8,674 bases of DNA from Thermoplasmata archaeon (lineage in GTDB: Archaea; Thermoplasmatota; Thermoplasmata; RBG-16-68-12). Both the position numbers and the translations under genes were made by a program. Under the pieces are notes generated by a model that saw only the letters and a program-made list of their open reading frames with translations, did no database searches and was not told where the DNA came from. This document shows, piece after piece, positions 1-6,600 of the stretch. The DNA lies in NCBI GenBank assembly GCA_021788795.1, contig JAJYKG010000081.1:1-8674 (forward strand). Reading direction: 5' to 3'. Position 1 is the stretch's first letter. Every line of letters starts with the position of its first letter.

Positions 1-617
1 CCGTAGAAGTAGAACGCGAACACCGACACGAGGAGCGGCAGGCTCGCGAGGAACGTATACAGGAAGAACTTCATCGCGGCGTACCTGCGGCGCGGGCCGC
101 CCCAGATGGCGATGATGAAGTACATGGGGACGAGCTGGACCTCCCAGAAGACGAGGAACTGGAGGAGGTTCAGGGAGAGGAAGATCCCGTTCAGCGTGCA
201 CTCGAGGAACAGGAACATCGCGAAGAACTCAGGGACGCGGTGGTGCTCGTCCCAGCTGAAGGCCAAGGCCAGCGGGGTCAGGAGCGTGTTCAAGAAGACG
301 AGGATGATGGACAGCTCGTCGGCCCCGAGGATGTACTGCACGCCGAGCTGGGGGAACCAGGTGTACCGTACCATCTCGTAGTACGTCTGGGAGCTGAGCG
401 GGTTCGCGCTCGAGATCGTCGTGGCGGCGAGCGGCGCCACGCTCGGGAGGAGGACGCCGAGCAGGAGGTAGCCGCCCAGGGCGAGCCCCCCCAGGCTGAA
501 CACGAGGGCGACCCATTTCGCCAGCCGGTCGGAGAGGCCCCCGAGGGCGTAGGTGACGAGCGCCCCGATGAGCGGGAGGAAGATCGTGAGCGTCAGGATG
601 GGAAACGGGAGGGCCAT
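1..617 (-). CDS. nuoM2: Second NuoM-type antiporter-like proton-pumping subunit of complex I, partial (C-terminus beyond left edge)
   Basis: An open frame starts at ATG 617-615 and is still open at the window edge, giving 205 residues of the N-terminal part. It lies one base after the nuoM stop (TGA 621-619), with a GAGGGTGG ribosome binding site at 624-631, 6 bases before the ATG. The position after nuoM would normally hold nuoN, but the sequence is NuoM-like: FWEVQLVPMYFIIAIWGG at residues 157-174, including the TM5 glutamate (E159) of the antiporter family, then RRRYAAMKFFLYT at 176-188. It aligns with the upstream NuoM without large gaps from the WFPQLGVQYILG motif (residues 87-98) onward, with roughly 65 of 118 positions identical by my hand count. 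The expected role is a membrane-embedded proton channel subunit of the complex I arm. The TM7 lysine and TM12 residue lie outside the window. An automatic pipeline may call it NuoN; the visible half argues against that. Confidence 0.88.
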   Translation of the reverse strand, partial: MALPFPILTLTIFLPLIGALVTYALGGLSDRLAKWVALVFSLGGLALGGYLLLGVLLPSVAPLAATTISSANPLSSQTYYEMVRYTWFPQLGVQYILGADELSIILVFLNTLLTPLALAFSWDEHHRVPEFFAMFLFLECTLNGIFLSLNLLQFLVFWEVQLVPMYFIIAIWGGPRRRYAAMKFFLYTFLASLPLLVSVFAFYFY

Positions 618-618
618 C

Positions 619-2238
619 TCAGACCACCCTCGTGAGGCCGGGTAACGTCGCCACGTACTGGCCGATGGGTCCCACGACCGCGAACGGCAGGAAGCCCACC
701 GCGAAGATCAGGATGACCAGGACGGCGTACGAGAACGTCTCCCAGGGCATCAGGTCGTGCGCGTGTTCGAGGTCCTTGGGCACATCCCCGAATAACGTCC
801 GCTGCATCGTGTAGACGTAATAGGCCGCGGTCACCACGATCGAGACCAACGGGATGATCACGAGCACCCGCCACCCGGCGAACGCGGGCGAGCTGAACGT
901 GCCGAGGAAGACCATGAACTCGGACCAGAACGAGTTCAGCCCGGGCAGGCCCAGGGACGCGAAGAACCCGATCATGAGGACCAGGGAGAACTGGGGCATG
1001 ACCTTCGTCAGGCCCTGGAGCTTCGGGATCTCGCGGGTGCCCGTCGCGTGCTTCACGGACCCGGCGAGCATGAACAGGACCGCGGTGATGAGGCCGTGGT
1101 TGAACATCTGGAAGATGCCGCCCTCCACGCCGATCGTCGTCAGGGTCGCGGCGCCCAGGGTGACGAACCCCATGTGGCCCACGGACGAGTACGCGATCAA
1201 CCGCTTGAGATCCGTCTGGTGCAGGCAGACGAACGCCGCGTAGACCATCGAGATGATTCCCAGAGCCGCGAGAACCCACCAGAGTTCCTTCATCGCGTCG
1301 GGGAACATCCCGAGGAGGACCCGGAAGATGCCGTAGCCTCCCATTTTCAGGAGGACGCCGGCCAGGAGCACGGAGCCGCCCGTCGGGGCCTCGACATGGG
1401 CGTCGGGCAGCCACGTGTGGAAGGGGAAGGACGGCAGCTTGACGATGAAGCCGAAGAGGAACCCCAGCATGATCGGGACCTGGGTGGCCAGCGGGATGTA
1501 CAGGCCTCCGAGGGTGCCGAGCATGTGGCGGCGGGCCGCCTCCAGGAACACGGTCATGTCGAACGTCGGCCCCGCGGTCGCGACGCCGGTCACCGCGGCG
1601 TTCACGCCCGCGCTGGACGTGTAGTACAGGGCGAAGATGGACAGGAGCATAATCATGCTCGCGACGTGCGTGTAGATCAGGAACTTGAGGGCCGCGTACC
1701 GCCGGTTCGGCCCTCCCCAGATCCCGATGAGGAAGAACATCGGGATGAGGACGAGTTCCCAGAAGATGAAGAACAGGAAGAAGTCGAGGGCGGCGAACAC
1801 GCCCGTCAGGCTCATCTCAAGGAAGAGCAGCAGGGCGAAGAACTCCCGCGGTCGGTGCTCCTCGTCCCAGTGGAAGATGATCGCCAGGGTGGTGAGCAGG
1901 GGGGTGAGCCAGGCGAGGGGCGCGCTCAGTCCGTCGAAGCCCAGGATGTAGTTCATCCCGACCTGCGGCACCCAGCCCGCCCGCTCGAAGTAGTGGAACT
2001 GGTAGCCTCCCGTCCAGGACGCGAACGGGAGGGCGTTCTGGGCGGGGCCGAGAACGGACTCCGCGACCGGGCTCGACACGCCCCAGAAGGTCATCAGGAT
2101 GAGGCTCAGGAGCGCGAGCTGGGCGAGGCTGAAGACGAGGGCCACCCACTTCGCGATCTTCTGCGTCCGGCCGAGGATCCACGTGGCGAGGAAGCCCACG
2201 AACGGGATGAGGATCAGGACCGTCAGGACGTAGGTCAT
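619..2238 (-). CDS. nuoM: NADH/F420H2-quinone oxidoreductase-type complex I subunit M (antiporter-like proton pump)
   Basis: A 539-residue polytopic membrane protein of the Nuo/Mrp antiporter family, one of the proton-translocating subunits in the membrane arm. The family's functional charges are all present: E161 in FWELVLIPMFFLIGIWGG (TM5; E. coli NuoM E144), K267 in VKLPSFPFHTWLPDAH (TM7; K234), K298 in LLKMGGYG, and E440 in FWSEFMVFLG (TM12; E407). HVEAPTGGSVLLAG (281-294) is the usual NuoM signature. Start choice: ATG 2238-2236 has a GGGGTGG site at 2244-2250 with 5-base spacing and begins one base after the nuoL stop. An in-frame GTG at 2247-2245 would add three residues and overlap nuoL by 8 bases but has no good site upstream. 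Length fits the family (about 500-540). A closely similar copy follows directly. Confidence 0.95.
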   Translation of the reverse strand: MTYVLTVLILIPFVGFLATWILGRTQKIAKWVALVFSLAQLALLSLILMTFWGVSSPVAESVLGPAQNALPFASWTGGYQFHYFERAGWVPQVGMNYILGFDGLSAPLAWLTPLLTTLAIIFHWDEEHRPREFFALLLFLEMSLTGVFAALDFFLFFIFWELVLIPMFFLIGIWGGPNRRYAALKFLIYTHVASMIMLLSIFALYYTSSAGVNAAVTGVATAGPTFDMTVFLEAARRHMLGTLGGLYIPLATQVPIMLGFLFGFIVKLPSFPFHTWLPDAHVEAPTGGSVLLAGVLLKMGGYGIFRVLLGMFPDAMKELWWVLAALGIISMVYAAFVCLHQTDLKRLIAYSSVGHMGFVTLGAATLTTIGVEGGIFQMFNHGLITAVLFMLAGSVKHATGTREIPKLQGLTKVMPQFSLVLMIGFFASLGLPGLNSFWSEFMVFLGTFSSPAFAGWRVLVIIPLVSIVVTAAYYVYTMQRTLFGDVPKDLEHAHDLMPWETFSYAVLVILIFAVGFLPFAVVGPIGQYVATLPGLTRVV

Positions 2239-2239
2239 C

Positions 2240-4396
2240 TCATCCACCCCACAGCCGCAGGTAGAGGCCGATGCCGAAGATCAGGGCGACGAGGACCACG
2301 ATGCCGAAGACGACGACCCAGGCGTAGCTCTGGACCTGGCCCGTCTGCCGCTGCCGCAGGCGCATGCCCGAGCGGATCGCCTCCTTGCTCACGAGGTTGA
2401 CCGCGCCGTCGACGACGTGCCGGTCGAAGTAGTCGGAGCCGGCGGCGGCCGCGAGCCCCCCGCGGCCGACGGCGTTCACGATGCCGTCGACCACGCGCCG
2501 GTCGAACCAGTCCATGGCCTTCGCGAAGCCGACGTAGACGCGGGCCCCGAAGGCGTCGTAGACGTCGTCGATCCAGTAGCGGTGGGTGAGCATCTTGTGG
2601 AGGAAGGCGCCGGTCGGGCTGCGGGTGAACCGCTCCGCGGGGATGCGCTTCGTCTCGTAGACGAGCCAGGCGAGGGCGAGGCCCGCCAGCGCGGCGCCCA
2701 GGGAGATCGCCTCAAGCCCGTAGTCGCTCAGCGGCACGCCGATGAGCGGGAGGGCATACTCGGCGTGCGTACCCGTCACGAAGATGAAGTTGCCAAACCC
2801 GCCCATGGCGTATGCGGAGAGGCCGGAGACGAGCGTGAAGGCCCCGAGGATGATGAGCGGGAACGTCATGGACCGCGGCGACTCGTGCGGATGGCCTTGG
2901 CCGCGGTACTCGCCGTGGAAGGTCATGAGCCAGAGGCGGAAGGCGTAGAACGCGGTCAGGAACGCGGTCACGGTCCCGAGGAGCCAGAAGACCATGTAGA
3001 CCGAGTTGATCGTGCCCGCCTCGAAGGCCACGGAGAGGATCTCCCCCTTGGAGAAGAACCCGCTGAACGGCACTATGCCCGCGAGGGCCAGGCAGCCGAA
3101 GAGCATCGTGATCGAGGTGATGGGCATGTGTTTCCGTAAGCCGCCCATCTGCCGCATGTCGTTCGTGCCGACGGCGTGGATGACGCTGCCCGCGGTGAGG
3201 AACAGGAGGGCCTTGAAGAACGCGTGGTTGTACAGGTGGTAGATCGCGGCGCTGTACCCTGCGGAATCCAGGTTCGCATACGCCGTCCCCGAAGACAGCT
3301 CCGTGGCCATGACGAACGCGCCGACCCCGAGGCCCAGGAACATGTACGCGAGCTGCGAGATCGTCGAAAAGGCGAGGACGCGCTTGATGTCGAAGTTGAC
3401 CACGGCCATCGTGGCCGCGAAGAGCGTGGTGAAGCCGCCGATGCCCGCGATGACCAAGATGGCGGTCCAGGGTGGGGTGACCGCGAGGCCCTGGTACGGC
3501 ATGGGCACGAGGAAGATGAACGCCCGCGCGGTCAGGTACACGCCCGCCTTGACCATGGTCGCGGCATGAATCAACGCGGACACGGTGGTCGGGCCCTCCA
3601 TGGCGTCGGGCAGCCAGGCGTGCAGCGGGAACTGGGCCGACTTGCCCACCGCGCCGCCGAACAGGAGGAGCGGGATCAGGTTGAGCAGCTCGGGGCTCAG
3701 CTTGCCGACCTGAGAGGCGATCCCCAGGTGCGTGGCGTCCCCGTAGAAGTTCAGGGTCCCGAACTGGTTCCAGATGATCAGCACGCCCACGAGGAAGAGG
3801 ACGTCCCCGACGCGGGTGACCATGAAGGCCTTCTTCGCCGCCTTCGCGGCCTCGGGCTTGTGGTACCAGAAGCCGATGAGGAGGTACGAGCAGAGGCCCA
3901 TGATCTCCCAGAAGACGAGGAGCTGGAGGAAGTTGCTCGCGCTCACCGTGCCGAGCATGCCGGCGGAGAAGAGGCTGACCTCGGCGTAGTACCGCGGCTT
4001 GCCCTCCTCGTGGTGCATGTAGCCGATGGAGTAGACGAAGATCAGGAAGCAGAGGAAGGAGACGAGGACGAGCATGAGCGCGCTGAGGTCGTCGATGTAC
4101 AGCTCGATCACGATATTGTTGAACCCGCTGCCGGCGGGGAAACCGGGCAGCCAGACGTACCCGTCCAGGAACACCGGGTTGAAGTTCCCGCCCAGGCCGC
4201 CTCCCAGCATCACCTGGATGAACAGATACAGGGAGAGGAGGAGCGAGATGGAGATCCCGCCGATCGCGATGGGCGCGCCGCCCTCGACGGTCCTTCGGCC
4301 CACGAGGGCGGAGAGGAGGAACGCGATCAGGGGGGCGATGAGGATGACCCAGACGAACGTGTAGCCGGGGAGGAGGAGCAGGCTCGCGGCGCTCAC
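2240..4396 (-). CDS. nuoL: Complex I subunit L (distal antiporter-like subunit with lateral helix)
   Basis: A 718-residue membrane protein, long for NuoL (613 in E. coli). It is the distal pump subunit, and its C-terminal amphipathic lateral helix runs along the other antiporter subunits. Key residues are present: E164 in FWEIMGLCSYLLIGF (E. coli E144), K252 in GKSAQFPLHAWLPDAMEG (K229), the lysine of HAFFKALLF (K395), and K450 in SGFFSKGEIL (K399). GPTTVSALIHAATMV (269-283), with TT where bacterial proteins usually have TP, looks archaeal. After a membrane segment at about 561-580 comes a long lateral-helix region (581-691) that contains two tandem copies of the FDRxVVDGxVNxV motif, then a terminal membrane helix at about 692-715. 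The start is GTG 4396; unlike other genes in the operon it lies 67 bases after the previous stop and has no clear ribosome binding site, so the N-terminus is less certain. Confidence 0.95.
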   Translation of the reverse strand: MSAASLLLLPGYTFVWVILIAPLIAFLLSALVGRRTVEGGAPIAIGGISISLLLSLYLFIQVMLGGGLGGNFNPVFLDGYVWLPGFPAGSGFNNIVIELYIDDLSALMLVLVSFLCFLIFVYSIGYMHHEEGKPRYYAEVSLFSAGMLGTVSASNFLQLLVFWEIMGLCSYLLIGFWYHKPEAAKAAKKAFMVTRVGDVLFLVGVLIIWNQFGTLNFYGDATHLGIASQVGKLSPELLNLIPLLLFGGAVGKSAQFPLHAWLPDAMEGPTTVSALIHAATMVKAGVYLTARAFIFLVPMPYQGLAVTPPWTAILVIAGIGGFTTLFAATMAVVNFDIKRVLAFSTISQLAYMFLGLGVGAFVMATELSSGTAYANLDSAGYSAAIYHLYNHAFFKALLFLTAGSVIHAVGTNDMRQMGGLRKHMPITSITMLFGCLALAGIVPFSGFFSKGEILSVAFEAGTINSVYMVFWLLGTVTAFLTAFYAFRLWLMTFHGEYRGQGHPHESPRSMTFPLIILGAFTLVSGLSAYAMGGFGNFIFVTGTHAEYALPLIGVPLSDYGLEAISLGAALAGLALAWLVYETKRIPAERFTRSPTGAFLHKMLTHRYWIDDVYDAFGARVYVGFAKAMDWFDRRVVDGIVNAVGRGGLAAAAGSDYFDRHVVDGAVNLVSKEAIRSGMRLRQRQTGQVQSYAWVVVFGIVVLVALIFGIGLYLRLWGG
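2244..2250 (-). promoter_or_regulatory. Ribosome binding site for nuoM (GGGGTGG)
   Basis: GGGGTGG overlaps the end of nuoL and ends 5 bases before ATG 2238. It decides between that ATG and the in-frame GTG at 2247, which lies within the site itself. Confidence 0.55.
2378..2515 (-). repeat. 26-residue tandem duplication in the NuoL lateral-helix region
   Basis: Within nuoL, residues 628-643 (MDWFDRRVVDGIVNAV) and 654-669 (SDYFDRHVVDGAVNLV) are two copies of one segment with a period of 26 residues. Eleven of 16 positions are identical. At the DNA level the cores from TTCGACCGGC to GTCGACGGC differ at only two of 24 bases. From memory of the family, canonical NuoL/FpoL proteins carry one such VDGxVN motif shortly before the QTGxVQxYA sequence, which is here at 684-692. 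The duplication would lengthen the amphipathic helix by about 26 residues. Confidence 0.8.
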
Positions 4397-4463
4397 GAGG
4401 ACCGCGACGGCTGCGACCGCGACAGCCCAAGGGAGGGTGTTCGGCGAGGAGTGTTCTTCCAGC

Positions 4464-4766
4464 CTACCACCTCAGGAAGCGCACGCGATCCATGTCGACC
4501 GTCCCATGGGTCTGGTAGATCGAGAGGAAGATCGCGAGACCGATCGCCGCGTCCGCGGCGGCCACCGCGATCCCCAGGAGGGCGAACACCTGCCCGCTCG
4601 CGTCGTTCGAGTAGGAGCTGAAGGCGACGAAGTTCAGGATCGCGGCGTTGATCACGACCTCCAGGGACATGAGGACCATGATCGCGTTCTTCCGCGCGAG
4701 GACGCCGTAGAGGCCGATGCTGAAGAGCAACGCGGACAGGACGAGTTCCCACTCCAGGGGGATCAT
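4464..4766 (-). CDS. nuoK: Complex I subunit K (small membrane subunit, MrpC-like)
   Basis: A 100-residue protein with three predicted membrane helices, the normal NuoK length and topology. It forms part of the proton path between the NuoH/J region and the antiporter subunits. The family signature LMSLEVVINAAILNFVAF (32-49) carries E36, equivalent to the important E36 of E. coli NuoK. The second conserved acidic site, in AAADAAIGLAIF (69-80), is aspartate (D72) instead of the usual glutamate. The ATG at 4766-4764 overlaps the J2 stop in an ATGA junction. A G-run 11 bases upstream is only a weak ribosome binding site, so translational coupling is likely. A 67-base gap separates it from nuoL. 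Confidence 0.95.
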   Translation of the reverse strand: MIPLEWELVLSALLFSIGLYGVLARKNAIMVLMSLEVVINAAILNFVAFSSYSNDASGQVFALLGIAVAAADAAIGLAIFLSIYQTHGTVDMDRVRFLRW

Positions 4767-5029
4767 GGCCCTAGCTTCCCCCCTTCCATCTTCGCGAGGT
4801 AGACGCCGCCGACCATCGCCGCGGCGAGGATGAGCCCGATGAGAATGAGCGCGATGGAGTACGAGTTGAACAGGCTGTTCGCGATGGCGTTGCCGTCCGG
4901 GGCCGTCGTGTTGACGACCTGAATCTCGTGCTGCTGGGTCGGCCAGGGCACGCCGACGAAGGAGACGGCCATGACGAGGAAGAGGGCCGCGACCGCCGCG
5001 ACGGCGAGGGCCTGTCGCTGGTTGATCAC
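4763..5029 (-). CDS. nuoJ2: Complex I subunit J, C-terminal half (J2)
   Basis: An 88-residue protein with a membrane helix near residues 7-27, a polar stretch around 31-55 and a second helix near 57-79 (SIALILIGLILAAAMVGGVY). The second helix corresponds to the late NuoJ helix that in bacteria reads approximately LLLVAMIGAVVLA. It supplies the distal half of NuoJ, whose N-terminal half is the gene just upstream. The start is GTG 5029-5027, overlapping the J1 stop by 4 bases (GTGA); a strong GGAGGGGGAG site lies at 5032-5041. A longer reading from further upstream in this frame would run through J1 out of phase and is not credible. Two-gene NuoJ is known in other archaea, for example haloarchaea. 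Confidence 0.85.
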   Translation of the reverse strand: MINQRQALAVAAVAALFLVMAVSFVGVPWPTQQHEIQVVNTTAPDGNAIANSLFNSYSIALILIGLILAAAMVGGVYLAKMEGGKLGP

Positions 5030-5307
5030 TTCTCCCCCTCCATCCCTGGCTCCTCCATAATCTTGCGCCGGGTGAGCATGATACCGAAGGCGAACAGGAG
5101 GGGCACCGCGCCCGCGTACACGAGGATCTGGATCAGGAACACGAACTCCGCTCGGAACAGGAGGTAGATCCCGCCCACCGTGATGAGTGTGGCCGCGAGC
5201 CAGAACGCCGCGCGGACGAGGCGCTTGCTCGTCACGAGGAGAATCGAGAAGGTCACCTCGAGGACGCTCAGGACCACGAAGGCGATCGCTTCCCAATCCA
5301 AGCCCAT
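5026..5307 (-). CDS. nuoJ1: Complex I subunit J, N-terminal half (J1)
   Basis: A 93-residue protein with about three membrane helices that matches the N-terminal half of NuoJ. The diagnostic motif QILVYAGAVPLLFAFGIML (60-78) is the NuoJ TM3 sequence with its conserved tyrosine (Y64; E. coli Y59) next to the region where a pi-bulge changes conformation during turnover; a proline follows AGAV where bacterial proteins usually have V or I. It ends in a charged tail (RRKIMEEPGMEGEK). ATG 5307-5305 has a GGAGGG site at 5314-5319 with 6-base spacing. It follows nuoH by 42 bases, where nuoI would be expected in the usual gene order. Confidence 0.92.
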   Translation of the reverse strand: MGLDWEAIAFVVLSVLEVTFSILLVTSKRLVRAAFWLAATLITVGGIYLLFRAEFVFLIQILVYAGAVPLLFAFGIMLTRRKIMEEPGMEGEK

Positions 5308-5349
5308 CTCAAACCCTCCGAACCGCAGTCGCAGGACCCGCCATGGACC

Positions 5350-6600
5350 TCACCCCACGTATCCGAATACGCGAGCCGCGGCAGCGACGAGGATCGCGAG
5401 CAGGGCCAGGGGGATGAGCCGCTTCCACCCGATGTTCAGGATCTGGTCGATCCGCACGCGGGGGACCGCCCAGGAGAGCAGCACGAAGAAGATGCCGAGG
5501 AGGTAGATCCGGAGCATGAACCAGGCCTCCGCCGGGATGATCGGGATGGGCACGCTCCCGAGGTAGAAGGTGTAGAACACGGGGCCGCTCCAGCCGCCCA
5601 GGTACAGGATCGACAGCAACGCGGCACCCGCGATCATCCGCAGCCACTTGAAGCCGAAGACGAGCCCGAAGCGCATACCCGTGAGCTCCGTCGTCCAGCC
5701 CTCGACGAGTTCCGCGTCGGCCTCGGGGAGGTCGAAGGGGATGCGCTCCATCTCCGCGACGATGGCGACCATGAAGACGATGAAGCCGATCACCTGCGGA
5801 CCGAACAGGTTCCACCTCGGGATGGAGACCGGGCCCAGGGCCACCAGGGTCTGCTCCTGCTGGAGGACGAGGGTCTGCGGGTCGAGGCTTCCCGTCGTGA
5901 ACACGAGGGCGATGACCGCGAGGATGAGGGGAATCTCATAGGCCATGAGCATGGCCGCGGACCGCATGCCTCCGACGAGGGTGGACGTGTTGTTCGAGGA
6001 CCAGCCGGCGATCAGGATGCCCAGGGGCGCGAGGGAGAACGCCGCGAGGATGAACAGGACCCCGAGGTCCAGGTTCGCGACCGAGAGGCCGCTGGACCAC
6101 GGAAGCGCCGCGAAGACCATGAGGGTCGTGCCCGCGATCCAGGCTGGCGCGACACTGAACATCATGGAGTCCGCCGCGGCGGGGACAATGTTCTCCTTCT
6201 GGAGGAGCTTCATCCCGTCGGCGACGTTCTGGAGGAACCCCCAGCCGCGGTGCGTTGCCTTGTCCTTGCGGCGGTTGAAGGGCCAGAGGGGGAGGGACCA
6301 AATCGAGATCATGATCCCGTACCGGTCCTGGAGGCGGCTGTACACCTTCCGCTCCACCCACATCATCGTGAGCAGGTTGAGGAGGACGGCCCAGATGACC
6401 ATCACGAGGACCATGACGAACCACGTGAGGAACGTGAGCACGGCGGGCGACGCAAGCCAGCCGCCGAGTGCCGCCAGCGGACCGTTGAGGGGCGGGATCA
6501 CGTACCCGATCGCGTACAGAATCTTGTCGACAATCCAGATGATCGCGCCCGTGAGGATGTAGCACGAGCCGAAAAGGCTCGGGACCAGGGGGGCGCTCAT
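5350..6600 (-). CDS. nuoH: Complex I subunit H (quinone-site membrane subunit)
   Basis: A 416-residue membrane protein that forms, with NuoB and NuoD, the quinone chamber and the start of the proton path. Family motifs: WVERKVYSRLQDRYG (81-95), WGFLQNVADGMKLLQKE (120-136), GWSSNN (199-204), GGMRSAAMLMAYEIPL (210-225) and IPFDLPEADAELVEGW (287-302). It is longer than most NuoH (about 325-350). About 24 residues (96-119, rich in W, R and K) lie between RYG and WGFLQ, where bacterial proteins have only a few. In the motif GMRFGLVFGFKW (308-319) a lysine (K318) stands where canonical proteins have the glutamate of AEY. The ATG 6600-6598 overlaps the nuoD stop (ATGA); a GGGGGAG site lies 8 bases before it. 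An upstream in-frame ATG (6621) inside nuoD is less likely. Confidence 0.95.
   Translation of the reverse strand: MSAPLVPSLFGSCYILTGAIIWIVDKILYAIGYVIPPLNGPLAALGGWLASPAVLTFLTWFVMVLVMVIWAVLLNLLTMMWVERKVYSRLQDRYGIMISIWSLPLWPFNRRKDKATHRGWGFLQNVADGMKLLQKENIVPAAADSMMFSVAPAWIAGTTLMVFAALPWSSGLSVANLDLGVLFILAAFSLAPLGILIAGWSSNNTSTLVGGMRSAAMLMAYEIPLILAVIALVFTTGSLDPQTLVLQQEQTLVALGPVSIPRWNLFGPQVIGFIVFMVAIVAEMERIPFDLPEADAELVEGWTTELTGMRFGLVFGFKWLRMIAGAALLSILYLGGWSGPVFYTFYLGSVPIPIIPAEAWFMLRIYLLGIFFVLLSWAVPRVRIDQILNIGWKRLIPLALLAILVAAAARVFGYVG

Noticed and set aside
1..617. Calling the left-edge gene nuoN from its position
   Set aside because: The visible motifs (FWEVQLVPMYF, IWGGPRRRYAAMKF) and close similarity to the adjacent NuoM are NuoM-type.
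1048..2400. Long plus-strand open frame (450 codons) opposite nuoM
   Set aside because: Its product is a low-complexity run rich in R, E, G, D and H, the usual antisense shadow of a GC-rich gene; the minus strand has all the family motifs.
2712..4430. Minus-strand 572-codon frame within nuoL in another phase
   Set aside because: Arginine/proline/histidine-rich out-of-frame reading of nuoL without domain features.
3176..4621. Long plus-strand open frame (481 codons) opposite nuoL and nuoK
   Set aside because: Same compositional artefact, with highly charged low-complexity translation and no motif; it spans two confidently called genes.
5309..5344. 11-codon mini-ORF (MAGPATAVRRV) between nuoH and J1
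   Set aside because: Too short to support; it ends next to the J1 start, but the GGAGGG inside it is better explained as the J1 ribosome binding site.
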